Below, piece by piece: positions 16,113-24,403 of a stretch of 64,000 nucleotides of DNA (position 1 is its first letter; every line of letters begins with the position of its first letter). The DNA lies in contig JAJTXQ010000039.1 of NCBI GenBank assembly GCA_021462855.1, positions 1 to 64,000 of the forward strand, read 5' to 3'. This stretch comes from Dehalococcoidia bacterium (GTDB taxonomy: Bacteria > Chloroflexota > Dehalococcoidia > DSTF01 > JACRBR01). The translations under genes were made by a program, and so were the position numbers. Under the pieces are notes generated by a model, which was not told where the DNA came from, ran no database searches, and saw nothing but the letters and a program-made list of their open reading frames with translations.

Positions 16113-16176
16113 GTGCTGACAACCGCCCCGAATCCCTTCGGGGTCGCCACAACCGCTATCTGAATCGCCCGGTTCG
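16113..16176 (+). repeat. island repeat, copy C
   Basis: Identical over 64 bp to 14126-14189, including the hairpin CCCCGAA-TCCC-TTCGGGG at 16126-16143 and the terminal CGCCCGGTTCG. After that point it diverges completely from copies A and B; the second inverted-repeat arm is absent. The break in similarity therefore falls at GGTTCG, a plausible crossover point. Confidence 0.65.
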
Positions 16177-16365
16177 ATCTCCCACGGCCCGCAGCGGCTT
16201 CCCCGCTTCGGGTCTCGCTTGGCCACGGTCGGCCAGCGCCGGCGGCGTCGTCCACGCGAGGCCGCCTCGCGAATTGGCCACCTGAACGCCGCATTCGGGC
16301 CACTCGGCCGGTGCGGCCGCTGCAAGGCAGCGCGTAACGTGAGCCTGAGACAAGAGGGGCGGGCG

Positions 16366-16650
16366 ATGATGGCCGATGAGCAGCCGCGACGACGATCTCC
16401 GATTCACGCGAGTCTCGCCAGCCCGGAGGTTCGCGTCGCGCTCGTTACTGCCCTCATCCTGCTTGTGCAGGCAGTGCTGGCGAAAAACGTTCTCGACGTC
16501 GATCTGGACTACTGGGGGCAGTTCGCAGCCCTCTGGGTCTTCATCGCGTTCATGCTCAGCAACCAGCGGGACCGCCTGGCCGAGCTCGGCACGATCGCCG
16601 TGATCGTGGCGACGAGCGCCGCCGTGCTTGTGCTCTACGCGGCGTGGTAG
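16366..16650 (+). CDS. small membrane protein (94 aa)
   Basis: ATG at 16366 (or 16369) after GAGGGGCGGG. A basic N-terminus is followed by hydrophobic segments at about residues 24-40, 45-62 and 75-93 (VALVTALILLVQAVL, FAALWVFIAFML, IAVIVATSAAVLVLY). It is probably a two- or three-span inner-membrane protein of unknown function. A longer frame reaching 16219 runs from an Arg-rich, non-conserved region and is not favoured. It sits between repeat copies C and D and so belongs to the last accretion unit of the island. Confidence 0.5.
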   Translation: MMADEQPRRRSPIHASLASPEVRVALVTALILLVQAVLAKNVLDVDLDYWGQFAALWVFIAFMLSNQRDRLAELGTIAVIVATSAAVLVLYAAW

Positions 16651-16740
16651 TCCTGATGCGGAGATCGCTGGCGGTCGGTGACATATCGCGTGGCATCTTG
16701 CGAGGCCGTCGGTGAAGACACCGGCGATGCCCCTCGCGTC

Positions 16741-16799
16741 AGCCTTGGGTCAATCTGGGGTAGCTGTGCTTGCGGCGGCCTCGAATCCCTTCGGGTCGC
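16741..16799 (+). repeat. degenerate island repeat, copy D (probable right boundary)
   Basis: TCGAATCCCTTCGGGTCGC at 16781-16799 is a shortened copy of the repeat core, preceded by a recognisable GGGTCAATCT stretch also present before copy B. To its right the sequence turns into GC-rich chromosome-like genes, so it probably marks the outer attachment site of the island. Confidence 0.45.
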
Positions 16800-16832
16800 G
16801 AGACTCCCTCCCGAGAAGCCGGAGCAAGCCAC

Positions 16833-17171
16833 TCACCGCTTCGCGATGACGACGTGCATCGCATCGGCCGTTGTCGCGTGATCTGCCCGCTCGTAACCCA
16901 GCGAGGGCAGGTGGATCCCGGCAAGAAGGTGCTCGCCGGAGCCGAGCAACCGCGGCGAGATGGCGAAGTGCATCTCGTCGATCAGGCCGGCTTCGAGATA
17001 CTGCCTGACCGTCGAAACGCCCCCGCCAATCCGGATGTCCTTCCCGCCCGCGGCCTGCCGCGCCCGCTCCAGCGCCGCCTCAATGCCCCCGGTCACGAAG
17101 TAAAACGTCGTCCCGCCGGCCATCTCAAACGGCGCGCGGTCATGGATCAGGCGGTGACGCGGCCGGGTCAA
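16833..17171 (-). pseudogene. 5'-truncated dihydrofolate-reductase/RibD C-terminal domain gene
   Basis: 112 residues readable from a TTG match only the second half of the DHFR/RibD-like family: FEMAGGTTFYFVTGGIEAAL, KDIRIGGGVSTVRQYLEAG, IDEMHFAISPRLLGSGE. The N-terminal 90-100 residues, including the first nucleotide-binding strand, are missing upstream, where the frame degenerates. It lies immediately right of repeat copy D, but the truncated end faces away from the island, so the loss need not be due to the insertion. Confidence 0.7.
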
Positions 17172-17240
17172 GGCCTCGACCGGACGCCCACGGCTCGTCG
17201 CGCGAAGGCGGCCGCCGCGTGCGGCGCACGCGGCGCGGGC

Positions 17241-17465
17241 CTACGGGCGCGCTCGCTCGCGGCGCCCGCTGTCGCGCATCACGCGGTCGAAGGCGTCCCA
17301 GCCGAGCACGTAGCCGCGCTTCTTGTTCGCCGGCGACCAGACGACGGCGCCCTTGCTCAGCTTCAGCATGCCCAGGCGCTCGTTGTCGCTGTACACCGTG
17401 AACTCGATGTCGGCGTTTCCGAGGCGGCGTTCGGGGATCGTGAACCGGACGTCGTGGCGCGCCAT
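17241..17465 (-). CDS. conserved small protein (74 aa)
   Basis: ATG at 17465 with GGAGG upstream. The sequence (DVRFTIPERRLGNADIEFTV, LGMLKLSKGAVVWSP, GYVLGWDAFDRVM) resembles a family of short conserved proteins seen in Actinobacteria and Chloroflexota whose function is not known to me. It is predicted as a small beta-rich domain with a basic C-terminus and no membrane segment. It stands alone between the truncated DHFR-like gene and the PAS gene. Confidence 0.6.
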   Translation of the reverse strand: MARHDVRFTIPERRLGNADIEFTVYSDNERLGMLKLSKGAVVWSPANKKRGYVLGWDAFDRVMRDSGRRERARP

Positions 17466-17618
17466 CGCCTCCTCCTTCGCACGCGGCGATCCTAACCCAT
17501 CGCGCCGGGCACGTTGACGCGATGTCAAGCACAGCGGCATGCCATATCAGCGCGCAGCGGAGCGCACCGGCGGTCCGGTGGCGCACCCGGCGTGGGGCGA
17601 GCGCGTTGACGGTCGCGC

Positions 17619-18053
17619 TCAGTTCGCAGGCGTGGCCTCGCCGCCGGCACGCTCGCGCTGCCGTTGCGCGCGCTCGCGCTCGTATCGTTCGGTGATGTCG
17701 CGCGAGAGCGCCAGCGCGCCGGTCACCGCGCCGTCACCGTCCTTGATGATCGCGAACGTGAGCTCCACGTAGAGCGTGGATCCATCCTTCCGCATCGACC
17801 GCGTCGGTAACGCTTTGCCGCGGTACTTCGTGTCGCCCGCAGCAAGTGCGCGGTCGAACCCCGTCCAGTGCTGTTCGCGGAACCGCTCGGGGATGATGAT
17901 GTCAAGGCTCTGCCCGACGGCTTCCGCGCGGGCATGCCCGAACATCACTTCCGCCGCGGCGTTCCACTCGACGATCACCCCGTCGGTCCCGGCGAAGATG
18001 ACGGCGTCCGGCGCCTGGTCGATGAGCAATCGCGCGAGTTGTGCTGCGTCCAT
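17619..18053 (-). CDS. single PAS-domain protein
   Basis: 144 aa. A complete PAS/PAC fold spans about residues 8-125: APDAVIFAGTDGVIVEWNAAAEVMFGHARAEAVGQ, then the PAC part IKDGDGAVTGALALSRDITER. It ends in an Arg/Glu-rich helix that in full sensors would join a kinase or cyclase, but the gene stops there. As a stand-alone sensor it would act through another protein. The neighbouring genes (ApbE, small proteins) do not suggest a partner; a class III cyclase fusion lies 2 kb away. Confidence 0.8.
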   Translation of the reverse strand: MDAAQLARLLIDQAPDAVIFAGTDGVIVEWNAAAEVMFGHARAEAVGQSLDIIIPERFREQHWTGFDRALAAGDTKYRGKALPTRSMRKDGSTLYVELTFAIIKDGDGAVTGALALSRDITERYERERAQRQRERAGGEATPAN

Positions 18054-18196
18054 GCGTGCGCCTCCTGCGGCAATTGTGCGCGGCGCTGTCGCTTCGGGCC
18101 ACCGCGCTCCGACAGATATGCGGCGTTTCCGCTCAAACGCCGGCGCGTCGTGGCTGACGCCAGACGGCGCGTCCCGCGGCGAGGGGTGCCCCTCCT

Positions 18197-19120
18197 TCAG
18201 CCGGGTGGCTCGCCGGGCCAGTCAGCCGTCGTGGCGACGGTCCCGTCGGTGAGCACGAGCAACCCCGGCGTTCGCTGCCGCTCGAGGAACGCGATACCGT
18301 CCGGACGGCCGAGGATCAGCGCGACCTTGGCGAAGACATCGGCGGTGGCGGCGCGCGCCGCAACGACCGAGGCCGAGAGCACATCGGTGCGGGCGGGTGC
18401 GCCCGTGCGCGGATCGATGATGTGGTGCATCGTATCGAGGCCGCGCCGCCACCGGCGGACCGACGTCGTCGACGTCGCAAGCGCCTGGTCTCGCAGCCAG
18501 AGCACGCTGATGTTCCGCCCGGGCGTATGCGGGTCGCCGACGGCGGCGTACCACCCCTCATCCCACTCGCTGCGTCCCGATGCGTACATGTCGCCGCCGG
18601 CGTTGACGAGCACGTCGCGCGCCGGCGCCAGCATCCGCGCCGCCTCATCGACCGCCCAACCCTTGCCGATGCCACCCAGGTCGATGCGCAGCCCGGTGGG
18701 CGCGCGCACGACGCCGTCCTCGTCCACGCGCACGTCCGCGATGGAGTGCCGCGCACGCGGAGGTGCGCCGGCCTCCGCGTCTGGCGCAACGCGTTCGAAC
18801 GATCGGTCGTAGCCGGCGGACTCGAGATCGACGAGCCCCGCCGGATCGAAGATCCCGCCGGTCAGGCGTTGGAGATCAGCCGCTTCGCGCAACATGGTCG
18901 CGAGCTCCGGCGAGGCGGCGTACGGGCCGTCGCCACGACGGGCATTGAACGCGGAAAGCTCGCTGTCGGGACGGAACCTGCTGAAGCGCCGCTCGAACGC
19001 GTGGAAATGCGCCTCGACGCCTGCGAGCAGCGGGGCGTGCGCCGCGTCGCGCAGGTACAACTCGATGTCCGTGTTCATGGCGCGGAAGCGCCGCACGACG
19101 CGAACGTCTTCAGATGTCAT
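18197..19120 (-). CDS. apbE: FAD:protein FMN transferase (ApbE)
   Basis: 307 aa from the ATG at 19120 (a start at 19135 is possible). ApbE attaches FMN covalently to Ser/Thr of target flavoproteins such as NqrB/C and RnfD/G. Family motifs are present: a first-strand AMNTDIELYL, RFSRFRPDSELSAFNA, GIGKGWAVD, NAGGDM, and the Mg-binding end HHIIDPRTGAPA. No lipobox or signal peptide is seen, so it is probably cytoplasmic or starts further upstream. No Rnf/Nqr partner is in the window. Confidence 0.88.
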   Translation of the reverse strand: MTSEDVRVVRRFRAMNTDIELYLRDAAHAPLLAGVEAHFHAFERRFSRFRPDSELSAFNARRGDGPYAASPELATMLREAADLQRLTGGIFDPAGLVDLESAGYDRSFERVAPDAEAGAPPRARHSIADVRVDEDGVVRAPTGLRIDLGGIGKGWAVDEAARMLAPARDVLVNAGGDMYASGRSEWDEGWYAAVGDPHTPGRNISVLWLRDQALATSTTSVRRWRRGLDTMHHIIDPRTGAPARTDVLSASVVAARAATADVFAKVALILGRPDGIAFLERQRTPGLLVLTDGTVATTADWPGEPPG

Positions 19121-19367
19121 TGCCGGTGAGAGCATATCGACCGGCGGGCCGCTGATCGATGCAGAGGTCGTCCGCAACCTGCACCCCGTCGTGATTACGA
19201 CCGCCGTCGCGAAAGGTCACGCGCCCGGGCCGCGGCGACTGCGCTGCGCGCCGCATGCCACGTGGCGCGCCCGCCGCGATCGGCGTCGTAACCGCGCTCG
19301 GTGGCATCGTCCGGCGGTTTCCGGCGGCTCGGCGTGCGGTACGCTGCCCGGCGGAAGGGCGCGCACG

Positions 19368-19760
19368 ATGAGCGAGGAACAGTCATTCGCGATCCGCGTT
19401 GCGCCGGTGTGGCGGCCGCTGCTGCTCGTTGCCGGGGTGACGCGCGCCCGCGCCAGCGCAACGATCGGCGGAGACACGCTGCGGGTGCGCTTCGGCTTCT
19501 TCGATCGGACGTACCCGCTCGCGTCGGTCGCGTCCGTCGGGACCCGCAAGGGGTCGCTCCTGACCGGCGCCGGCATCCACGCCGACCTGCGCGGCGGCGT
19601 GTTCGTGAACGGCGACTTCGGCGAAATCACGGAGCTCACGTTCCGCGAAGAGCAACGCGCCGCAATTCCGTTCCCGGTGCGTTTCCGGCGACTCGGCATG
19701 ACGCTGGAGGACGCGCCGGCGTTCGTCGCGGCGATTCGCGCGCGCATGGGTGTGGCGTGA
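19368..19760 (+). CDS. hypothetical protein (130 aa)
   Basis: Strand-rich protein beginning MSEEQSFAIRVAPVWRPL, with a repeated beta pattern (GDTLRVRFGFFDRTYPLASV, GGVFVNGDFGEITELTF) reminiscent of bacterial PH-like domains; the resemblance is structural impression only. The ATG at 19368 is preceded by GGAAGGG. The 247 bp upstream, between the ApbE start and this gene, hold no other gene I can support. It is followed after about 90 bp by the hydrolase-cyclase gene on the same strand. Confidence 0.55.
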   Translation: MSEEQSFAIRVAPVWRPLLLVAGVTRARASATIGGDTLRVRFGFFDRTYPLASVASVGTRKGSLLTGAGIHADLRGGVFVNGDFGEITELTFREEQRAAIPFPVRFRRLGMTLEDAPAFVAAIRARMGVA

Positions 19761-19850
19761 TCCATCTGACCCGCCCGCCCATCGTGCGGGCGCATCGAAC
19801 CGCGGCCATCGATTGCCCCTCGCGGCCACGCCGTGCTGTACGATGTGCCG

Positions 19851-21230
19851 ATGGAACCGCGAACGGAGTACACCACCACGCGCGACGGCATTAGCATCGC
19901 CTGGTGGTCGGTCGGCGACGGGACGCCGCTCGTGATGCCGCCACCGGCGCTGCCGTGGAGCGACGCACAGCAGGAGTGGCGGATCCCGGAGTGGCGCCAC
20001 TGGTACGAGCATCTCACGAAGCAGTTCCGGCTGATTCGTTATGACAATCGCGGTTCGGGACTCTCCGACCGCGACATCGACCACAGCGATCGCGAGACAG
20101 ACATCGTCGACCTGCAGGCGGTGGTCGACGCTGTCGGCGCCGACAGGGTTGCGCTCTTCGGCTTCTACTACTCAGGCGCCACGGCCGTCACCTTCGCGGC
20201 TCGCCACCCGGAGCGCGTCTCGCACCTGTTGCTGTGGTGCGCCTTCTCATCCACCGGTGACATGGCGCAACAGACGCTGATCGGCGACTCCATGAGGGCG
20301 CTCATGGATGCGGACTGGGAGCTTTTCACGGAGACCACCGCGCACACGGTGTTCGGCTGGGCGGAAGGCGACCCGGCGCATCGCGTCGCGCAGTACATGC
20401 GTGCCGCGGCGACGCCCGAGACCACGCGCATGCACTGGGAGAGCCACAAGTCCATTGACATCCGCGACGACGCAGCGCGCGTGCAGGCGCCGACGCTCGT
20501 CATGCATCGCCGCCAGTTCCCGCTCGTCGGCCTCGGCGCGGCGAGGCAGCTCGCCGCGATCATCCCGGACGCGCGGCTCGCCGTGCTCGATGGCGCGTCG
20601 CTGGCGCCGTACGTCGGCGACATGGCGTCGGCGCTGCGCGCGATCGACGAGTTCACCGGCGGCGACGGCCGCATGCTCGACGGCGAGTTCACCGAAGAGC
20701 GCCGCGCTGGCGGCTTCCGCGCAATCATGTTCACCGACATCCCCGGGTCGACCGAGGCGACGCAGCGCATCGGCGACGAGCAGATGCAGGAGTTGCTGCG
20801 CGCGCACAACGACGTCGTGCGCGAGGCGCTCCACGCCTACGACGGCACCGAGATCAAGCACACCGGAGATGGCATCATGGCGTCGTTCGCCTCTGCCGTG
20901 CTTGCCGTCGAGTGCGCGATCCGCATCCAGCGCCGGCTGCACGCCCGCAACGAAGCGCCGCCCGATGCGCTCCCGGTGTCGGTACGCATTGGCGTCAACG
21001 CGGGCGAGCCGGTGGCCGAGGGCGGCGACTTGTTCGGCACGTCGGTGCAGCTTGCGTCGCGGATCTGCGCGCACGCCGAGCCCGGGCAGGTGCTCGTCTC
21101 CGACGTCGTGCGGCAGCTCGTGGCCGGCAAGGGATTCCTCTTCAGCGACCGCGGCGACGCCGGGCTGCGCGGTTTCGACGAGCCCGTGCGCCTCTACGAG
21201 GCGCGCTGGCGCGCCGACGGCGGACCATGA
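19851..21230 (+). CDS. alpha/beta-hydrolase fused to class III adenylate cyclase
   Basis: 459 aa. Residues about 1-270 form an alpha/beta-hydrolase domain (RLIRYDNRGSGLSD, then FGFYYSGATAV and HPERVSHLLL). The nucleophile elbow reads GFYYSG where GxSxG is expected, so the serine is displaced or lost and this half may only bind a ligand. Residues about 285-455 are a class III nucleotide cyclase: FTDIPGS and HTGDGIM supply the metal-binding Asp pair, EIKHTG the substrate Lys and VQLASRI the transition-state Arg. It would make cAMP in response to a signal sensed by the hydrolase half. The stop overlaps the next ATG. Confidence 0.88.
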   Translation: MEPRTEYTTTRDGISIAWWSVGDGTPLVMPPPALPWSDAQQEWRIPEWRHWYEHLTKQFRLIRYDNRGSGLSDRDIDHSDRETDIVDLQAVVDAVGADRVALFGFYYSGATAVTFAARHPERVSHLLLWCAFSSTGDMAQQTLIGDSMRALMDADWELFTETTAHTVFGWAEGDPAHRVAQYMRAAATPETTRMHWESHKSIDIRDDAARVQAPTLVMHRRQFPLVGLGAARQLAAIIPDARLAVLDGASLAPYVGDMASALRAIDEFTGGDGRMLDGEFTEERRAGGFRAIMFTDIPGSTEATQRIGDEQMQELLRAHNDVVREALHAYDGTEIKHTGDGIMASFASAVLAVECAIRIQRRLHARNEAPPDALPVSVRIGVNAGEPVAEGGDLFGTSVQLASRICAHAEPGQVLVSDVVRQLVAGKGFLFSDRGDAGLRGFDEPVRLYEARWRADGGP

Positions 21231-22855
21231 CGGAGGCGCCGTCTCCCGTCTTCGACCTGCTCATCCGCAACGGCGACGTGTACGACGGCAGCGGCGGACC
21301 GCCGCTCGCCGCAGACATCGGCGTGCGCGGCGACACGATCGCCGAGATCGGGCGGCTCGATGGCGCCCGTGCCGGCACGACGATCGACGCGCGCGGCCTC
21401 GCGGTCGCGCCTGGCTTCGTCAATATGCTCAGTCATTCGTACATCAGCATGCTCCAGGATCCCCGCGCGCTCTCCGAGCTCAAGCAGGGCATCACGTTGC
21501 AGGTGTTCGGCGAGGGCATATCGATGGGCCCGCTCACACCGTGGATGCGCGACCGCATGAACCGCGACCTCAACGAGGACATACCGGTCGACGTCACGTG
21601 GCAGTCCCTGGCGGAATATCTTGCGCACGCCGAACACCACGGCGTGTCCCAAAACTTCGCGTCGTACGTCGGCGCGACCACGCTGCGCATCAACGCCGTC
21701 GGCCAGGATGACCGCCCGGCCACCGCGGAGGAGCTCGACACCATGCGCGGCCTCGTCCGCGACGAGATGTCGGCCGGCGCGCTTGGCATCGGGTCGTCGC
21801 TCATCTACCCCCCGGCGTTCTTCGCGCCGACCGAAGAGCTCATCGAGTTGTGCCGCGCCGCAGCGCCGTACGGAGGCAAGTACATCTCCCACATGCGCGA
21901 TGAAGGGCACGCGCTGATCGAGGCGGTCGAGGAACTCCTGCGCATCGGCCGCGAGGGCGGCGTGCCGGCGGAGATCTACCACCTCAAGGCCGCCGGCACC
22001 GATAACTGGCCCAAGCTCGACCGCGTCATCGACATGGTCGAGGGAGCGCGGGCAGGGGGTCAGCCGGTCACCGCCGACATGTACCTGTACACGGCCGGCG
22101 CCACGGGTCTCTCGAACTCCATCCACCCCAGGTTCCACGACGGCGGGCCACTGAAGCTCCTCGGTCGTCTCGAGGACGCGGACGTGCGCCGCGAGGTCCG
22201 CCGCGTCATCCAGGAGGAGCACGACGGCTGGGAGAACCTGTACGCAGGCTCGGGCCCGGACGGCATCCTCATCCTTGGGACGCGAAAGGACGCGCAGCGG
22301 CAGTTCCAGGGGCAAACGCTCACGCAGGTCGCCGCGTCGCTCGGCATGCATCCGATCGACGCACTGATCGAGCTGGTGCGGCGCGACCGATCGCGCATCG
22401 AGACCGCCTACTTCATGATCTCGGAGGACAACGTACGCCGCGAGGTGCAGCTGCCGTGGATGGCGTTCGGTTCCGACGCCCCGGCGTGGGCGGCCGAGCC
22501 GCCCTGGCTCAAGCGCTCGACGCACCCGCGCGCCTACGGCAACTTCGCGCGCCTGCTCGGCCGGTACGTGCGCGACGAGGCGCTGGTGACGCTGCCGGAG
22601 GCGGTCCGCAGGCTGACGCGCTTCCCCGCCGACAACCTGGGTCTTTCCCGCCGCGGGCGCATCGAGCGCGGCTTCGCGGCAGATATCGTCGTGTTCGACC
22701 CGGCGACGATCATCGACCGGGCGACGTTCGCGGACCCGCAGCAATACGCCGAAGGCGTGCGCGACGTCGTCGTCAACGGCGTGCCTGCGCTGCGCAATGG
22801 CGAACACACCGGCGCATTTCCGGGCCGCGCGGGGTACGGCCCCGGCCGGCGCTAG
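21227..22855 (+). CDS. N-acyl-D-amino-acid deacylase-like amidohydrolase
   Basis: 542 aa. Amidohydrolase-superfamily protein with the D-aminoacylase layout: small N-terminal beta-domain (FDLLIRNGDVYDGSGG), a TIM-barrel core with KYISHMRDEG and EIYHLKAAG (metal-binding His), and a C-terminal FGSDAP Asp motif near residue 420. The first HxH motif, normally GFIDxHxH, is here GFVNMLSHS, so one metal ligand is missing. Related enzymes hydrolyse N-acyl-D-amino acids or similar cyclic amides. The ATG overlaps the cyclase stop (ATGA), so the two are translated together. Confidence 0.82.
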   Translation: MTEAPSPVFDLLIRNGDVYDGSGGPPLAADIGVRGDTIAEIGRLDGARAGTTIDARGLAVAPGFVNMLSHSYISMLQDPRALSELKQGITLQVFGEGISMGPLTPWMRDRMNRDLNEDIPVDVTWQSLAEYLAHAEHHGVSQNFASYVGATTLRINAVGQDDRPATAEELDTMRGLVRDEMSAGALGIGSSLIYPPAFFAPTEELIELCRAAAPYGGKYISHMRDEGHALIEAVEELLRIGREGGVPAEIYHLKAAGTDNWPKLDRVIDMVEGARAGGQPVTADMYLYTAGATGLSNSIHPRFHDGGPLKLLGRLEDADVRREVRRVIQEEHDGWENLYAGSGPDGILILGTRKDAQRQFQGQTLTQVAASLGMHPIDALIELVRRDRSRIETAYFMISEDNVRREVQLPWMAFGSDAPAWAAEPPWLKRSTHPRAYGNFARLLGRYVRDEALVTLPEAVRRLTRFPADNLGLSRRGRIERGFAADIVVFDPATIIDRATFADPQQYAEGVRDVVVNGVPALRNGEHTGAFPGRAGYGPGRR

Positions 22856-22920
22856 CCTGCGCTTGCGCCTAACGTGCCCGGGGACGATAACGTAGCCTCA
22901 TTCCGCACGCAGGAGACCGC

Positions 22921-24402
22921 ATGCAGCAGTTCTCGCCCGCCCGTCTCGACGCGATCCGCGCCGCGGCCGCGCGCGAGATCGAAGCGCACCACTTGCCCGG
23001 TGTCATGGTCGGTGTCGCCACTGCGGATGGCCCCGTGTACAGCGAGGCGTTCGGGCTGAGCGAGATCGAGACCGGCACGCCAAACGACATCAACCGCCGG
23101 CACCGCATCGCCTCGGTCACGAAGACGATGGTCGGGCTGTGCGTCATGGCGCTCGTCGATGAGGGGCGGCTGGCGCTCGATGATTCCGTCGCCGCGCTGC
23201 TTCCCGAGCTTGCGTTCGATGGGCCGGGCGACCGCGTCACGATCCGCCACTTGCTCACGCACACGTCGGGCATCGGCGAGGCGGCGACGCTGGCGGCGCT
23301 CGCGGACGCCGTCGACCCGGCGCGGCCGCCCGGCGCCAGGCCGCGCGAGTTCACGGAGATGTACCCCGATGGCATCGTCATCGAGGCGGAGCCGGGCACC
23401 AAGTGGGCGTACTGCAACATCGGCTTCGGGCTGCTCGGCGAGATCCTGCAACGGCTCGAACGCGACACCCTCGACGGCATCATGCGCCGCCGCATCTTTG
23501 CGCCGCTGGGCATGGACGCGAGCGACGCGCTGGACGCCGCCGACGAGCGGCTGAACACGCCCTACCACCGCCCACCCACGCCCGACGAGGTCGAGCTGCT
23601 GGCGCGCGCCGGTCGCCCGCCCAAACCCGAGCCCACCGTCGACGGCCACAACATCCGCGGGTCGCTCGTGGCCGAGTTCAACAAGGCCATGCTCGGCGCC
23701 GGCGGCGTACAGTCGACGCTCGCCGACATGCTCAAGTACGGCAGTGCGCTCCTGCGCGACGGTGGCGGCATCGTCCGGCCCGCAACGCTTTCGTCGATGC
23801 TCGCGCCACACTGGTGCCCGGATGAACGGCTCGCGTCGCGCGGGCTCGCGTTCGGCCGCACGCCGGGGTACCGCACGCCCGCGGCCGGGCATTCGGGCGC
23901 GTATTTCGGCGGCTGGAACACCAGCTTCATGCTGTTCCCCGAGCTCGGGCTTGCCACCGTGATTTTCATGAACATCATGCACGACGCGCCGGCGCCCATC
24001 TTCACGCGCATCATCCGCGCGATCGCCGGCCGGCCCGCGCCACAGCTCACGCTGTCCGCGCCGGCTGCGTCCATCATCGCCGCGGCGCCCGGTGTGTACG
24101 AGGCGTCGCCCGGCGCGCTGACCAACTTCCGCACATCGTTGCGCGCCGGCCGCGTGCAGATCAGCGCGCGCGATGGCGGCCTGGTGCTGCACGCGCGGCG
24201 CGGCGCGTGGAAGGGCGGCGCCGCGCTCATGTTCGCCGGCGGTGACGACCCCGCGTTCCTCGCGGCGACGACCGAGGGCGCCGAACCCGCGTACATCGCG
24301 CTCCAGCGCGATCACGCCGGCGCCATCGACGCGCTGCGGTTCGATGACCTGATCGAGATGCGGCGGACAACCGCCGTCGCGCCGTGGATAACGGAGGAGT
24401 GA
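22921..24402 (+). CDS. beta-lactamase-family serine hydrolase
   Basis: 493 aa with the class C beta-lactamase/penicillin-binding fold: SVTK (S65-K68, nucleophile and base), YCN (Y164-N166) and HSG near residue 323. The C-terminal 120 residues are an extra domain common in such esterase/peptidase homologues. There is no signal peptide (starts MQQFSPARLDAI), so it probably acts in the cytoplasm as an esterase or D-amino-acid peptidase, consistent with the D-amino-acid deacylase upstream. Start ATG at 22921 after CAGGAGA. The next gene starts 1 nt after the stop. Confidence 0.85.
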   Translation: MQQFSPARLDAIRAAAAREIEAHHLPGVMVGVATADGPVYSEAFGLSEIETGTPNDINRRHRIASVTKTMVGLCVMALVDEGRLALDDSVAALLPELAFDGPGDRVTIRHLLTHTSGIGEAATLAALADAVDPARPPGARPREFTEMYPDGIVIEAEPGTKWAYCNIGFGLLGEILQRLERDTLDGIMRRRIFAPLGMDASDALDAADERLNTPYHRPPTPDEVELLARAGRPPKPEPTVDGHNIRGSLVAEFNKAMLGAGGVQSTLADMLKYGSALLRDGGGIVRPATLSSMLAPHWCPDERLASRGLAFGRTPGYRTPAAGHSGAYFGGWNTSFMLFPELGLATVIFMNIMHDAPAPIFTRIIRAIAGRPAPQLTLSAPAASIIAAAPGVYEASPGALTNFRTSLRAGRVQISARDGGLVLHARRGAWKGGAALMFAGGDDPAFLAATTEGAEPAYIALQRDHAGAIDALRFDDLIEMRRTTAVAPWITEE

Positions 24403-24403
24403 C

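Noticed and set aside
14126-16176. Integron attC sites as an explanation for the repeats
   Set aside because: No R'/R'' core (GTTRRRY) at both ends and no integron-type integrase signature; the recombinase fragments are ordinary tyrosine recombinases.
21194-22807. 537-codon minus-strand frame opposite the amidohydrolase
   Set aside because: High-GC antisense shadow, Arg/Val/His-rich, no motif or ribosome site.
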